A stretch of DNA of 64,000 bases from Umezawaea sp036375055. Its GTDB lineage: Bacteria > Actinomycetota > Actinomycetes > Mycobacteriales > Pseudonocardiaceae. Every line of letters starts with the position of its first letter. The first letter of the stretch is position 1. Below the pieces are notes generated by a model, which was not told where the DNA came from, did not search any database, and saw nothing but the letters and a program-made list of their open reading frames with translations. Of this stretch, positions 15,395 through 24,058 are shown piece after piece. A program made the translations under genes and the position numbers. The stretch covers positions 22,498-86,497 of the forward strand of contig NZ_DASUSQ010000135.1 of NCBI RefSeq assembly GCF_036375055.1, given 5' to 3'.

Positions 15395-17212
15395 TTATTG
15401 GATTTGGAGTGGGGTGCCGTTGGCGGTGAGGCGCCAGTTGGTGGCGGCGAAGGTCGTCGGGTCGATCTCGCCTGTCTGCCTCACCCAGTCGATCATGAGT
15501 TGGCGGATCTCCTGCTGCTGGTTGAGCAGGACGGGTGCGGTGGAGATGTGCGGGAAGCCGCCGCCGCCCGACTGGCGGTAGTTGTTGACCGCCACGGCGA
15601 ACTCCTGGGTCGGGGTGACGGGGGTTCCGGCGTAGGACAGGCCCGTGATGCGGGTGCCCACCGGCTGGGCGATGTCGATGTCGTAGGTGAGCGGGGCGTC
15701 GAGGCCCGCCGCGACGTCGTAGTTGTAGTCGGGTGTGCCGCCGGGGGCCGTGGGGGTGGGCGCGTTGGTGATCGAGTCGGCCGGGTGGGGGCCCGCGGTG
15801 GTGACCTGCTTGAAGTACCGGGCGCAGAACTCCAGGTAGTCCTTGAGCTGCGCGCCGGTCAGGCGGACGGCGAGCAGGGTGTTGTCGAAGATGTACAGGC
15901 CCGCCACGTCGCGGACCGAGACGTCGCCCGCCGGGATCGCCGCGGCGCGGTTGAACGGTGCCGCGAGCGCCAGGACGGGCAGGGTGTTGGACGGCAGGGC
16001 CTTCTTGACCTCGACCGCTTGGACGTGGTTGATGAAGTCGAGCGCCGCCACGTCCTCGTAGCGGGCGGTGGCGGCCGACATGGCCTGCTTGTTCGTGCCC
16101 ACCTTGGAGTTGACGTAGGTGACGACCTTGGCGTGGTCGGCCGTCAGCAGCCGGACGATCTTCGGGTCCTCGGGCACGGTGTTGGAGTTCAGCACCTGCG
16201 AGCGGGACGCCCTGAGGGTCCAGCCGCCGCGGGGCGCCCAGGTGAGGTCGAAGTCCATCAGGCTCAGGCGCTTGCCCCAGAACAGCGGCTCGGTGATGAG
16301 CACCTGCTTGCCGGTGGTCCTGTTCGCCACGAGGCGCTGCGGGATCTCGACGTGGGCGTGGCCGACGAGGATCGCGTCGATGCCCGGCACCTGCTCGGCC
16401 ACCAGGGTGGCGGCGTTCTCCGGGTACGGCAGGGCGTCGCCGTAGGACGAGGACGTGTCCGCGCCCGAGTGGGCGGACACGATCACCAGGTCGACACCGG
16501 CGCGGCGCATCCTCGGCACCCAGACCTTCGCCTGCTCCACCAGGCCGGGGAAGCTCATCCTGCCCTCGACGTTGGCCTTGTCCCAGATCGCGATGCCGGG
16601 GTTGGTCAGGCCGAGGATGCCCACGCGCAGCGGGGCGGTGCCCGTGCGCCACACCGTCTTCACCGTGTACGGCGTGAACGCGGGCCGCCCGGTGCTCTCG
16701 TCGATCGCGTTCGCGCCGAGCAGCGGGAACCGCAGCTGCCGCTCGAACGTGCGCAGCAGCGGGATGCCGTAGTTGAACTCGTGGTTGCCCAGCGCAGCGG
16801 CGTCGTAGCCGATGGCGTTCATCGCCGCGGCCATCGGGTGCACGCGGCGGCGGGTGATCGGCTCCACCTTGGCGTAGTAGTACGCCAGCGGCGTGCCCTG
16901 GATCGTGTCGCCCGCGTCCAGCAGCAACGTCCGGTGCTCGCCGTGCTGCTGCCGGACCGCCGTCACCAGCGAGGAGATCTTCGCCAGGCCGATGTCGTTG
17001 TGGCCGGAGTCGTCGAACTCCTTGTCGGCGAAGTAGTCCCAGTTGAACACGTTGCCGTGCAGGTCGGTGGTGCCCATGACGGTCAGGGTGAACGCCCTGT
17101 CCACGCCACGCGTGTCCGCTTGGGCGGCGGCCGGGCGGAAGCCCGCGGCGGCGAGGACGCCCGCGGCGGTGCCCGCGAGCACGGCGCGACGCCGAACTGG
17201 ATTCTCGGTCAT
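15395..17212 (-). CDS. Secreted 2',3'-cyclic-nucleotide 2'-phosphodiesterase/3'-nucleotidase
   Basis: 605-aa exported metallophosphatase of the 5'-nucleotidase (UshA/CpdB) family. A Tat signal (RRRAVLAG followed by a hydrophobic stretch and AAAQA) precedes the catalytic domain, whose metal-binding motifs are TTDLHGN, LDAGDTIQG, LGNHEFNYG, SAHSG and GHAHVEIP. The C-terminal domain carries the substrate-specificity motif NNYRQSGGGGFP. It would dephosphorylate extracellular nucleotides for phosphate and nucleoside salvage. ATG 17212 places the twin arginines correctly; the in-frame extension to 17308 lacks support. Confidence 0.93.
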   Translation of the reverse strand: MTENPVRRRAVLAGTAAGVLAAAGFRPAAAQADTRGVDRAFTLTVMGTTDLHGNVFNWDYFADKEFDDSGHNDIGLAKISSLVTAVRQQHGEHRTLLLDAGDTIQGTPLAYYYAKVEPITRRRVHPMAAAMNAIGYDAAALGNHEFNYGIPLLRTFERQLRFPLLGANAIDESTGRPAFTPYTVKTVWRTGTAPLRVGILGLTNPGIAIWDKANVEGRMSFPGLVEQAKVWVPRMRRAGVDLVIVSAHSGADTSSSYGDALPYPENAATLVAEQVPGIDAILVGHAHVEIPQRLVANRTTGKQVLITEPLFWGKRLSLMDFDLTWAPRGGWTLRASRSQVLNSNTVPEDPKIVRLLTADHAKVVTYVNSKVGTNKQAMSAATARYEDVAALDFINHVQAVEVKKALPSNTLPVLALAAPFNRAAAIPAGDVSVRDVAGLYIFDNTLLAVRLTGAQLKDYLEFCARYFKQVTTAGPHPADSITNAPTPTAPGGTPDYNYDVAAGLDAPLTYDIDIAQPVGTRITGLSYAGTPVTPTQEFAVAVNNYRQSGGGGFPHISTAPVLLNQQQEIRQLMIDWVRQTGEIDPTTFAATNWRLTANGTPLQIQ

Positions 17213-17423
17213 CCGGGCACCGTACGTCTTGACCGTTGACCGCAATACCTGCGTTCGACCTGGGGTTTCGGATTCGCACGGGTTCAGTGAAGCGTGAGGC
17301 ACCGACAAAAACCGGCCTCCGCGCGGTCGCTGGAACGGGTGATTCGCGAGATCGCTCGGAGTGACGAACCGGACGACTGGGACGTTGCCCCGCCAGGAAC
17401 CCGGACCGCCTCGGCGGTGCGGC

Positions 17424-17429
17424 TAGCCT
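17424..17429 (+). promoter_or_regulatory. -10 element TAGCCT of the lipoprotein gene
   Basis: TAGCCT lies 7 nt before ATG 17437, suggesting a leaderless transcript; there is no ribosome-binding site. Confidence 0.45.
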
Positions 17430-17436
17430 GCGGCCC

Positions 17437-18288
17437 ATGCCCCGACGCTCCCTGCCGGTCCTGCTCGTGGCCCTCCTCGCGCTCTCGGCGTGCGGCTCAG
17501 CCCCGTCCGAGCCCGTGGCCGCGACCGGCGCGGACGTGGACTGCGCCGGCACGGGGTTCGACTGCGACTTCCAGAGCCGGTTCGCGCGGGTGCGGGAGTA
17601 CGTGGCGACCCGGCCGGGCACGGTCGGCATCGTGGTGCGCGACCGCGGGACCGGCGCGGTGTGGCACAACGACCACTCCGCCGACCTGGTGTGGACCGCC
17701 TCGACGATCAAGCTGGCGATGGTGGTCGACCTGCTCCGCCGCGACCGCGAGGGCGCGGTCGAGCTGACCGACGACGACCGCGACCTGATCAGGGCCATGC
17801 TGCACAGCTCGGACGACCACGCGGCGGACGAGCTGTGGCACCGCTACTCCGGCGCCGACCACCGGGCGTTCAACGACTCGTTCGCCTCCTACGGCCTCAC
17901 GTCGCTGGTGCCGCAGGAGGGCTACAGCGACACGTTCCCGTACTGGGGCTTCCAGAAGTGCACGACCGAGGACCTCGACCGGCTGATGTCCCACGTGCTG
18001 ACCGAGGTGCCCGCCGAGGACCGCGCGCTGCTGGTGGAGGAGATGCGCGAGGTCGGCCCGGAGCAGCAGTGGGGCGTCTGGGGAGCCGGACCCGCGGCGA
18101 GGCCGGGCAACAAGGACGGCTGGTCCGAGGAGGACACGGGCTGGGTGGTGAACAGCGTCGGCTTCGTCGGCCCGGACGAGCGGTACACCCTGGCGGTGAT
18201 GAACGACCTGCACCGCCAGGGTGGCTACCAGGAGGGCCGCGACACCGACACGGAGATCGCCGGACTGCTGTTCGGCGGTCGCTTCTAG
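17437..18288 (+). CDS. Serine-hydrolase lipoprotein of the class A beta-lactamase fold
   Basis: 283-aa lipoprotein: signal peptide with lipobox LSAC (Cys about residue 20), then a penicillin-binding-fold domain. The SxxK motif is STIK, an SDD triad (SSDDHA) occupies the SxN position, and GNKDGW occupies the KTG position. Such proteins may be D,D-peptidases, beta-lactamases or inactive relatives; the non-canonical second and third motifs leave this open. The stop codon TAG shares the palindrome CTAG (18285-18288) with the stop of the convergent SDR gene. Confidence 0.82.
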   Translation: MPRRSLPVLLVALLALSACGSAPSEPVAATGADVDCAGTGFDCDFQSRFARVREYVATRPGTVGIVVRDRGTGAVWHNDHSADLVWTASTIKLAMVVDLLRRDREGAVELTDDDRDLIRAMLHSSDDHAADELWHRYSGADHRAFNDSFASYGLTSLVPQEGYSDTFPYWGFQKCTTEDLDRLMSHVLTEVPAEDRALLVEEMREVGPEQQWGVWGAGPAARPGNKDGWSEEDTGWVVNSVGFVGPDERYTLAVMNDLHRQGGYQEGRDTDTEIAGLLFGGRF

Positions 18289-19046
18289 ATCTGCCGGGTG
18301 GGCTGGACGACGATCTGCCGCAGGTTCACGTGCCGCGCGCGGCTCGCCGCGTAGGCGACCACGTCGGCCAGTTCCTCGGCCGACAGCGAGCCCACCGAGT
18401 CGATCCACGGGGCGAGGCCCGCGGCCTGGTCGTCGTCCAGGTGGCTGAGCAGTTCGGACCGCACGATGCCGGGCTCGACGTTGGTCACCCGCACGTCCTT
18501 GGGCCCGAACTCCGTCCGGAGGTTCGCGGACAGGTGCGTGATGGCCGCCTTGGTGGCGCAGTAGACCGCGTAGTTCGGGAACAGCCCGTGCGCGGCGACG
18601 GACGAGATGTCGACCAGGTCGGCCGTTCCGCCCTCGGCGGCGGTGGCCAGCAGGTCCGGGGTGAACTCGCCGATCACCCGCAGGGCGCCGGTGAGGTTGA
18701 GGTCGACCATCCGGGCCCAGTGGTCGGCGCGGACGTCGGCCATCGGGGCCGCGAGCATCACGCCCGCGTTGTTCACCACCAGGTCGACCCGGCCGAACGC
18801 CTCGCGCACGGCGGCGCCACCGGCGGCCACGGACGCCGTCGAGGTCACGTCGACCTCGACGGCGATCGCGCGACCGCCGTCGGCGGTGATCTTGGCGGCC
18901 ACGTCGGCGAGCCTGTCGCCGCGCCGCGCGAGCAGCGCGACCTTCGCGCCGCCCGCGGCCAGTGCCCTGGCGGTGGCTTCGCCGATGCCGCTGGAGGCCC
19001 CGGTGACGACGGCGGTGCGGTCGGTGAGGGTGTCGTAGTTCGTCAT
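18285..19046 (-). CDS. SDR-family oxidoreductase
   Basis: 253-aa classical short-chain dehydrogenase with TGASSGIG cofactor motif, NNAG, serine pair in VDISSVAAHG and catalytic YCATK. It likely reduces a small carbonyl substrate with NADPH (basic residues LLARRGD follow beta-2). It is divergent from an MmyB-type XRE regulator across a 101-bp gap with an inverted repeat, so that regulator is its probable controller. Convergent 4-nt stop overlap with the lipoprotein gene. Confidence 0.93.
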   Translation of the reverse strand: MTNYDTLTDRTAVVTGASSGIGEATARALAAGGAKVALLARRGDRLADVAAKITADGGRAIAVEVDVTSTASVAAGGAAVREAFGRVDLVVNNAGVMLAAPMADVRADHWARMVDLNLTGALRVIGEFTPDLLATAAEGGTADLVDISSVAAHGLFPNYAVYCATKAAITHLSANLRTEFGPKDVRVTNVEPGIVRSELLSHLDDDQAAGLAPWIDSVGSLSAEELADVVAYAASRARHVNLRQIVVQPTRQI

Positions 19047-19090
19047 GGGACTGAAACTGGCAGCGCGGAAGTCCCGGAGGGAGGCTCGCT

Positions 19091-19120
19091 CGATGGTGGT
19101 ACCGGGAGAACCACCCATCG
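19091..19120. promoter_or_regulatory. Inverted repeat between SDR and MmyB-type regulator
   Basis: CGATGGTGGT (19091-19100), 9-nt spacer, ACCACCCATCG (19110-19120): complementary arms with one extra base in the right arm. It sits midway between the two divergent starts, as expected for a shared operator. Confidence 0.55.
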
Positions 19121-19147
19121 ACCGGACCGAGGGTGCAGACTGTCCAC

Positions 19148-19987
19148 ATGAGTCGCGAACTCGGGGAGTTCCTCCGCTCCCGCCGCGCCCGCATCAAGCC
19201 CTCCGACGTCGGCCTGCCCGCCGGACTCCGCCGCCGCGTGCCGGGGCTCCGGCGCGACGAGGTCGCGAGCCTCGCGGGCGTGAGCGTCGAGTACTACGTG
19301 CGCCTGGAGCAGGGCCGCACGGCCGGGGTGTCCGATTCCGTGCTGGACGCCGTCGGCCGCGCGCTGCGCCTGGACGCCGTCGAGCGCACGCACCTGGGCA
19401 ACCTGGTCCGCCCCTCCGACGGCGACACCGGCCCCAACCGCGTCCAGCCGAACGTGCAGCGGCTGATCGACCTGATGGACACGGTGCCCGCCGCGGTGCT
19501 GGGCAAGCGCTTGGACGTGCTCGCCTACAACACGCTGGCGGACGCGGTGTGCGGGTTCTCGGCGCACCCCGAGGCCGAGCGGAACATGGCCCGCCAGACG
19601 TTCCTGAACCCCACGGCGCACCTGTTCTACCCGGAGTGGGACAAGGTGGCCGCCGAGACGGTCGCCTACCTGCGGCTGGAGGCGGGCCGGTGGCCGGACG
19701 ACGCCGGGCTGGCCGCGCTGGTCGGCGAGCTGTCGATCAAGAACGACGTGTTCCGGCGGCTCTGGGCGCGGCACGACGTGAAGGACAAGGTCTTCGGCCG
19801 CAAGGTCATGAACCACGACCTGGTGGGTGAGCTGGAGGTCGAGTGGCAGACGTTCGCGCTGCCCGGTGACGTCGGCCAGCACCTGCTGACCTACATCCCG
19901 GTGGCGGGGTCGGCGACGGCGGACAAGCTCGCCGTGCTGGCGAGCTGGACCGCGTCCTCCCCCCGCTCCTCTCAGTTGACGAGCTGA
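19148..19987 (+). CDS. XRE-family regulator with MmyB-like ligand domain
   Basis: 279-aa regulator with the hallmark N-terminus (LGEFLRSRRARIKPSDVGLP, RRRVPGLRRDEVASLAGVSVEYYVRLEQGR) and C-terminal MmyB-like domain with LAYNTLADAV and NPTAHLFYPEWDKVA. This family is abundant in actinobacteria and typically controls a divergently transcribed SDR, as here; MmyB in Streptomyces binds a fatty-acid-like ligand. ATG 19148 is preferred over ATG 19133 since CAGACT lies at leaderless distance. Its last 16 nt overlap the convergent NuoF-like gene. Confidence 0.92.
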   Translation: MSRELGEFLRSRRARIKPSDVGLPAGLRRRVPGLRRDEVASLAGVSVEYYVRLEQGRTAGVSDSVLDAVGRALRLDAVERTHLGNLVRPSDGDTGPNRVQPNVQRLIDLMDTVPAAVLGKRLDVLAYNTLADAVCGFSAHPEAERNMARQTFLNPTAHLFYPEWDKVAAETVAYLRLEAGRWPDDAGLAALVGELSIKNDVFRRLWARHDVKDKVFGRKVMNHDLVGELEVEWQTFALPGDVGQHLLTYIPVAGSATADKLAVLASWTASSPRSSQLTS

Positions 19988-20379
19988 GCGAGCCGCACGA
20001 ACTCCACGGCCTCGTGGACGATGTCACCGGGTCGTTCGTGCTGGTCGACGACGACCCGGACGGGATCGCCGCGGCGGGACAGCGCCCGGCGGACGGCGAC
20101 CGAGCCGATGCCGGGCGGGGTGCGCAGGTACACGCGGTGCACGCCGACGGTGCGGGCCACCGTCAGCAGGCCGTCGAGCACGAGGTCGGGCGACGCGGTG
20201 AGCACCACGACCTGCGCGGGGCTCACCGCGTCGCACACGACCACCGGCCGGTCGACGGTCACGCTCGCGGCCAGCGAGCGCCACAGCGGCGTCCCGGCCT
20301 CGAACAGCACCGCTATCAGCCTCCCGAGTTCGGGCGCCGCGGCGGAGGCGCTCCGGTCAAGAGGTCGGCGGTTGCCCAC
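19972..20379 (-). CDS. Short NuoF-like (SLBB/FMN-domain N-terminus) protein
   Basis: 135-aa protein resembling only the first part of NuoF-type flavoprotein subunits: PELGRLIAVLFEAG, then VVVCDAVSPAQ and ASPDLVLDGLLTVARTVGVHRVYL, which parallel the NuoF segments around the FMN site. The NADH/FMN glycines are degenerate and the iron-sulfur C-terminus is absent, so this is a truncated or repurposed relative. GTG 20379 overlaps the upstream gene by 23 nt and has AGGACC upstream, suggesting coupling. The assignment to this family is moderate. Confidence 0.6.
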   Translation of the reverse strand: MGNRRPLDRSASAAAPELGRLIAVLFEAGTPLWRSLAASVTVDRPVVVCDAVSPAQVVVLTASPDLVLDGLLTVARTVGVHRVYLRTPPGIGSVAVRRALSRRGDPVRVVVDQHERPGDIVHEAVEFVRLAQLVN

Positions 20380-21007
20380 TGCCCTGGTCCTCACGGCGTG
20401 GCGGCACGCCCTGCTGCTGACCACCGGGCTGCTGTCCCCGTTCGACGACCAGGCGCTCGACGATCGACGTGGCCTTGGTCGCGCCGTCGGCGGTCTGGCC
20501 GATGACGGTGACCGTGTCACCGACCGCGATGCCGCTGAGGTCGCCCTCGGCCCTGGCGTTCGGGCCGCCTCCGCCACCGACCACGGTGGTGCTGTCGATC
20601 GTGTAGGTCTTGGTGTAGCCGTCGGTGCTCTTGACCCCGATGGACGAGTCGGACACCTCGGTCACGGCTCCCACCTGGAACTCGCCGTGCAGGGTCGAGC
20701 CGAAGCCGCCCCCGAACGGGCCGCCCGCGCCGGGGCCGCCCATGCGGCCGTAGCCGCCGGGGCCCCCTCGCCCTCCGGGGCCCGTCCCGGTCGCGCCGAC
20801 GGCTCCGTTGGCCGCGTAGATGGCCGTGCCGCCCGCCGCGGCGATGCCCACCGCGATGGCGACGGCGGCGATGGTCTTGCGGCCGGACCACGAGACCGCG
20901 GAGCCCTTCGGCTGCTCTGCGCCCCAGGCGGGCTCCTCCGGTGGCACGGCCTGCGGTGGCACGGCCGAACCCGGCTGCTCCGCCGGACCGTTCTGGTCGG
21001 TGCTCAT
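20357..21007 (-). CDS. Single-pass membrane protein with Gly-rich linker (DUF5666-like)
   Basis: 216-aa protein: Pro/Gln-rich cytosolic N-terminus, one membrane segment (about residues 46-66), a Gly-rich stretch (GGRGGPGGYGRMGGPG), and an extracytoplasmic beta domain (VGAVTEVSDSSIGVKSTDGYTKTYTID, then GDTVTVIGQ) like DUF5666 OB-fold-type repeats. Function unknown. A strong AGGAGGA site precedes ATG 21007. It is divergent from the PhoP-like regulator, whose CACAG repeat lies in the shared gap, so it may be in the same regulon. Confidence 0.8.
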   Translation of the reverse strand: MSTDQNGPAEQPGSAVPPQAVPPEEPAWGAEQPKGSAVSWSGRKTIAAVAIAVGIAAAGGTAIYAANGAVGATGTGPGGRGGPGGYGRMGGPGAGGPFGGGFGSTLHGEFQVGAVTEVSDSSIGVKSTDGYTKTYTIDSTTVVGGGGGPNARAEGDLSGIAVGDTVTVIGQTADGATKATSIVERLVVERGQQPGGQQQGVPPRREDQGSGQPPTS

Positions 21008-21128
21008 CGTCGTTCCTCCTGCGCTCTCCCAGCGGGCGTCCACCCGCTGCGGAGACCACGGTCACCCCCGAGCCTGTGCGTGCGCTGTGCGTCGGATGGG
21101 CGACCGCTGTGGGCCTGCCCGTGCCGCT

Positions 21129-21182
21129 CACAGGTGGTACACAGGGTTCGCACAGCAGCGGCCCAAGGCCCCCGCCCACCCT
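21129..21182 (+). promoter_or_regulatory. PhoP-type triple direct repeat and -10 (regulator promoter)
   Basis: CACAG at 21129, 21140 and 21151, an exact 11-bp period, then a -10-like CACCCT (21177-21182) six bases before ATG 21189. The repeats replace the -35 region. The M. tuberculosis PhoP site is a TCACAGC direct repeat with the same 11-bp period, so autoregulation by the PhoP-like protein is likely. Confidence 0.7.
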
Positions 21183-21188
21183 GAGGAC

Positions 21189-21929
21189 ATGCGCGCGGTG
21201 ACGACCAGCAAGAAGCACGCCGAACTCCGCCGCCCGGACGGGCAGGCGGTGCGGGTGCTGGTGGTGGACGACGAGTCCACCCTGGCCGAGTTGATGTCGA
21301 TGGCGCTGCGGATGGAGACGTGGGAGGTCCGCACCGCGCTGGACGGCGCCTCGGCCGTGCGGACCGCGCGGGAGTTCCGGCCGGACGCCGTCGTGCTGGA
21401 CGTCATGCTGCCCGACGTCGACGGGCTGGAGGTGCTGCGGCGGCTGCGCGCCGAGCAGCCGAACCTGCCCGTGCTGTTCCTGACCGCGAAGGACGCCGTG
21501 GAGGACCGCATCGCCGGGCTCACGGCGGGTGGCGACGACTACGTGACGAAGCCGTTCAGCCTGGAGGAGGTCGTGCTGCGGCTGCGCGCGCTGATGCGCC
21601 GCACGGGCGTGACCGGGGCGACGGCGGGCGCGGAGCTGGTCGTCGGCGACCTGCGGTTGGACGAGGACACGCGCGAGGTGCACCGCGGCGGCCGGTCGAT
21701 CGACCTCACGGCGACGGAGTTCGAGCTGCTGCGGTACCTGATGCGCAACCCGAAGCGGGTGCTGAGCAAGGCCCAGATCCTCGACCGCGTGTGGAGCTAC
21801 GACTTCGGCGGGCAGGCGAACATCGTGGAGCTGTACATCTCCTACCTGCGCAAGAAGATCGACGCGGGCCACGAGCCCATGATCCACACGATGCGGGGCG
21901 CGGGCTATGTCCTCAAGCCGGCACCCTAG
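21189..21929 (+). CDS. PhoP-like OmpR-family response regulator
   Basis: 246-aa two-component regulator. The receiver domain has the acidic pair DDE, phospho-acceptor D71 (VVLDVMLPD), and K in TKPFSLEEV; the C-terminal winged helix ends TMRGAGYVLKP. It closely resembles M. tuberculosis PhoP, including GGDDYVTKPFSLEEVV, TEFELLRY and the YDFGG...YLRKKID region. It is co-transcribed with the kinase gene (23-nt overlap) and appears to bind CACAG repeats in its own promoter and in two glycosyltransferase promoters at 37854 and 39711. Confidence 0.93.
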   Translation: MRAVTTSKKHAELRRPDGQAVRVLVVDDESTLAELMSMALRMETWEVRTALDGASAVRTAREFRPDAVVLDVMLPDVDGLEVLRRLRAEQPNLPVLFLTAKDAVEDRIAGLTAGGDDYVTKPFSLEEVVLRLRALMRRTGVTGATAGAELVVGDLRLDEDTREVHRGGRSIDLTATEFELLRYLMRNPKRVLSKAQILDRVWSYDFGGQANIVELYISYLRKKIDAGHEPMIHTMRGAGYVLKPAP

Positions 21930-23388
21930 GTCGTGGTCGCTGCGCACGCGGATCATCGCGGAGCAGATGGCGCTGCTGACGGTGGTCTGCCTGATCATCG
22001 GCGTGGTCACGATGGTGGCGTTGCGGGACTTCCAGATCGGGAAGCTGGACGAGCAGCTGAAGTTCGCGTCGGACCGGGCGTCGGAGTTCCGCGGGGACCG
22101 GCCGCCGCCCAGCGGGTTCCCGAGGTTCCCCGGCACGGTGACCAACGACCGCAATCCGCTGTCCGGACCCGGTCAGGCACCGGGGACGCTCACGGCGGTG
22201 GTCCACGACAAGACGATCACCCTGGCGTTGAGGTTGACCCCCGACCGGGGTGACCAGGAGATACTGCCCGACGCGGCACGTCCGCAGCTCATCGCCCTCA
22301 CGCCCGACGTCGCTCCGCGGTCGGTGACGTTGGAGGGGCTCGGCGCGTACCGGTTGGTCGCCACCACGACGCCGTCGGGGGACGTGCTGGTGACGGGGTT
22401 GCCGCTGGCGTCGGTGAACGCGACGGTGCTGCAACTGGGGTTCGTGCTGGGCGGGGTGGCGCTGGGCGGGCTGCTCGTCGCCGGGCTGACCGGGGCGTTC
22501 ATCGTGCGGCGGACGTTGACGCCGTTGCAGCGGGTCGCGGGCATCGCGACGCGGGTGTCGGAGCTGCCGCTGCACGAGGGCGAGGTGGCGCTCGCCGTCC
22601 GGGTGCCCGAGCAGGACGCCGATCCCCGGACCGAGGTGGGGCAGGTCGGCCTCGCGCTGAACCGGATGCTGGGGCACATCGGGGCCGCGTTGACGGCTCG
22701 GCACGCCACGGAGACCAGGGTCCGGCAGTTCGTGGCGGACGCCTCGCACGAGCTGCGCACGCCGTTGGCGGCGATCAGGGGCTACGCGGAGCTGACCCGG
22801 CGGTCGAAGGCCGAGGTGCCGCCGGACGTCGCGCACGCCATGAGCCGCGTGGAGTCCGAGGCGGACCGGATGACGGTGCTGGTGCAGGACCTCCTGCTGC
22901 TGGCCCGGCTGGACGCGGGTCGGCCGCTCGACGACGCCGAGGTGGACCTGACGCGAGTGGTCCTGGACGCGGTGAGCGACGCCCGGATCGCCGCGCACGA
23001 CCACAACTGGCAGCTGGAACTGCCTTCGGAGCCCGTGACGGTGGTCGGCGACGGCGACCGGCTGCACCAGGTGCTGGCGAACCTGCTGTCCAACGCCCGC
23101 ACCCACACACCGCCCGGCACGACCGTGACGACGGGGCTGTCGGTGTCACCGGGGCGGGGCGTCGAACTGACCGTGACCGACGACGGACCGGGCATCCCGG
23201 CCGGGCTGCTGCCGAACGTGTTCGAGCGGTTCACCCGCGGCGACGGGTCGCGGTCGCGGGCCGCGGGCAGCACCGGGTTGGGGCTGTCGATCGTGTTGGC
23301 CGTGGTGGAGGCGCACGGCGGCGCGGTGGGGGTGGCCAGCGAGCCGGGCAAGACCCGGTTCACCGTCCGGCTGCCCGCTCGCCGCTGA
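21907..23388 (+). CDS. PhoR-like sensor histidine kinase
   Basis: 493-aa membrane kinase: first membrane helix at about residues 17-40, a ~130-residue extracytoplasmic sensor, second helix near 172-197, HAMP linker, DHp domain with H281 in ADASHELRTPLA, and an ATPase domain with NLLSNARTHT, DDGPGIP and GSTGLGLSI. It should phosphorylate D71 of the adjacent regulator. The signal is unknown. ATG 21907 lies within the regulator's coding end, giving tight coupling. Confidence 0.93.
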   Translation: MSSSRHPRSWSLRTRIIAEQMALLTVVCLIIGVVTMVALRDFQIGKLDEQLKFASDRASEFRGDRPPPSGFPRFPGTVTNDRNPLSGPGQAPGTLTAVVHDKTITLALRLTPDRGDQEILPDAARPQLIALTPDVAPRSVTLEGLGAYRLVATTTPSGDVLVTGLPLASVNATVLQLGFVLGGVALGGLLVAGLTGAFIVRRTLTPLQRVAGIATRVSELPLHEGEVALAVRVPEQDADPRTEVGQVGLALNRMLGHIGAALTARHATETRVRQFVADASHELRTPLAAIRGYAELTRRSKAEVPPDVAHAMSRVESEADRMTVLVQDLLLLARLDAGRPLDDAEVDLTRVVLDAVSDARIAAHDHNWQLELPSEPVTVVGDGDRLHQVLANLLSNARTHTPPGTTVTTGLSVSPGRGVELTVTDDGPGIPAGLLPNVFERFTRGDGSRSRAAGSTGLGLSIVLAVVEAHGGAVGVASEPGKTRFTVRLPARR

Positions 23389-23410
23389 CGCACGGGCCGG
23401 GCCATCGGCG

Positions 23411-24058
23411 CTAGCGGGCGCCTCGCACCAGACCGGTCTCGTAGGCCAGGACGACGGCCTGCACGCGGTCGCGCAGGCGGAGCTTGGTGAGGATGCGGCC
23501 CACGTGCGTCTTCACCGTCTCCTCCGCGATGGACAGCGCGCCCGCGATCTCCGCGTTGGACAGGCCCCGCGCGATGTGGCCCAGCACCTCGGTCTCGCGC
23601 GGGGTCAGGCCCGCGAGTTCGCGGGGCCGTGGCGGGTTCTGCTCCACGAACCGCTCGATCAGCCGCCCGGTGACCTGGGGCGCGAGCAGCGAGTGCCCCT
23701 GCGCGACGACGCGCACGGCGTTGGTCAGCTCGTCGGCGCGGGCGTCCTTGAGCAGGAAGCCGCTGGCCCCGGCGCGCAGCGCGTCGTACACGTACTCGTC
23801 CAGGTCGAACGTGGTCAGCACCAGCACCTTGGGGCTGACCTGGTCGGCGAGCAGCTGCCGCGTGGCCTGGAGCCCGTCCATGATCGGCAGCCGGATGTCC
23901 ATCAGCACCACGTCCGGTTCGACCCTCCGGCACACCGCCACCGCGTCGAGCCCGTCGCCCGCCGAGCCGACCACCGACATGTCGGGCTGCTTGTCGAGCA
24001 GCGCGCCGAAACCCTCCCGGACCATCACCTGGTCGTCCACGACGACGATCCGGATCAC
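23411..24058 (-). CDS. NarL/LuxR-family response regulator
   Basis: 215-aa regulator: receiver domain with DDQ, phospho-acceptor Asp in VVLMDIRLP and KD in LLKDARADEL; C-terminal LuxR-type helix-turn-helix (LTPRETEVLGHIARGLSNAEIA, then SIAEETVKTHVGRIL). Start GTG 24058 overlaps the stop of the kinase gene by 4 nt (GTGA), so the pair is an operon. It ends 22 bp from the convergent PhoR-like gene. Confidence 0.93.
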   Translation of the reverse strand: MIRIVVVDDQVMVREGFGALLDKQPDMSVVGSAGDGLDAVAVCRRVEPDVVLMDIRLPIMDGLQATRQLLADQVSPKVLVLTTFDLDEYVYDALRAGASGFLLKDARADELTNAVRVVAQGHSLLAPQVTGRLIERFVEQNPPRPRELAGLTPRETEVLGHIARGLSNAEIAGALSIAEETVKTHVGRILTKLRLRDRVQAVVLAYETGLVRGAR

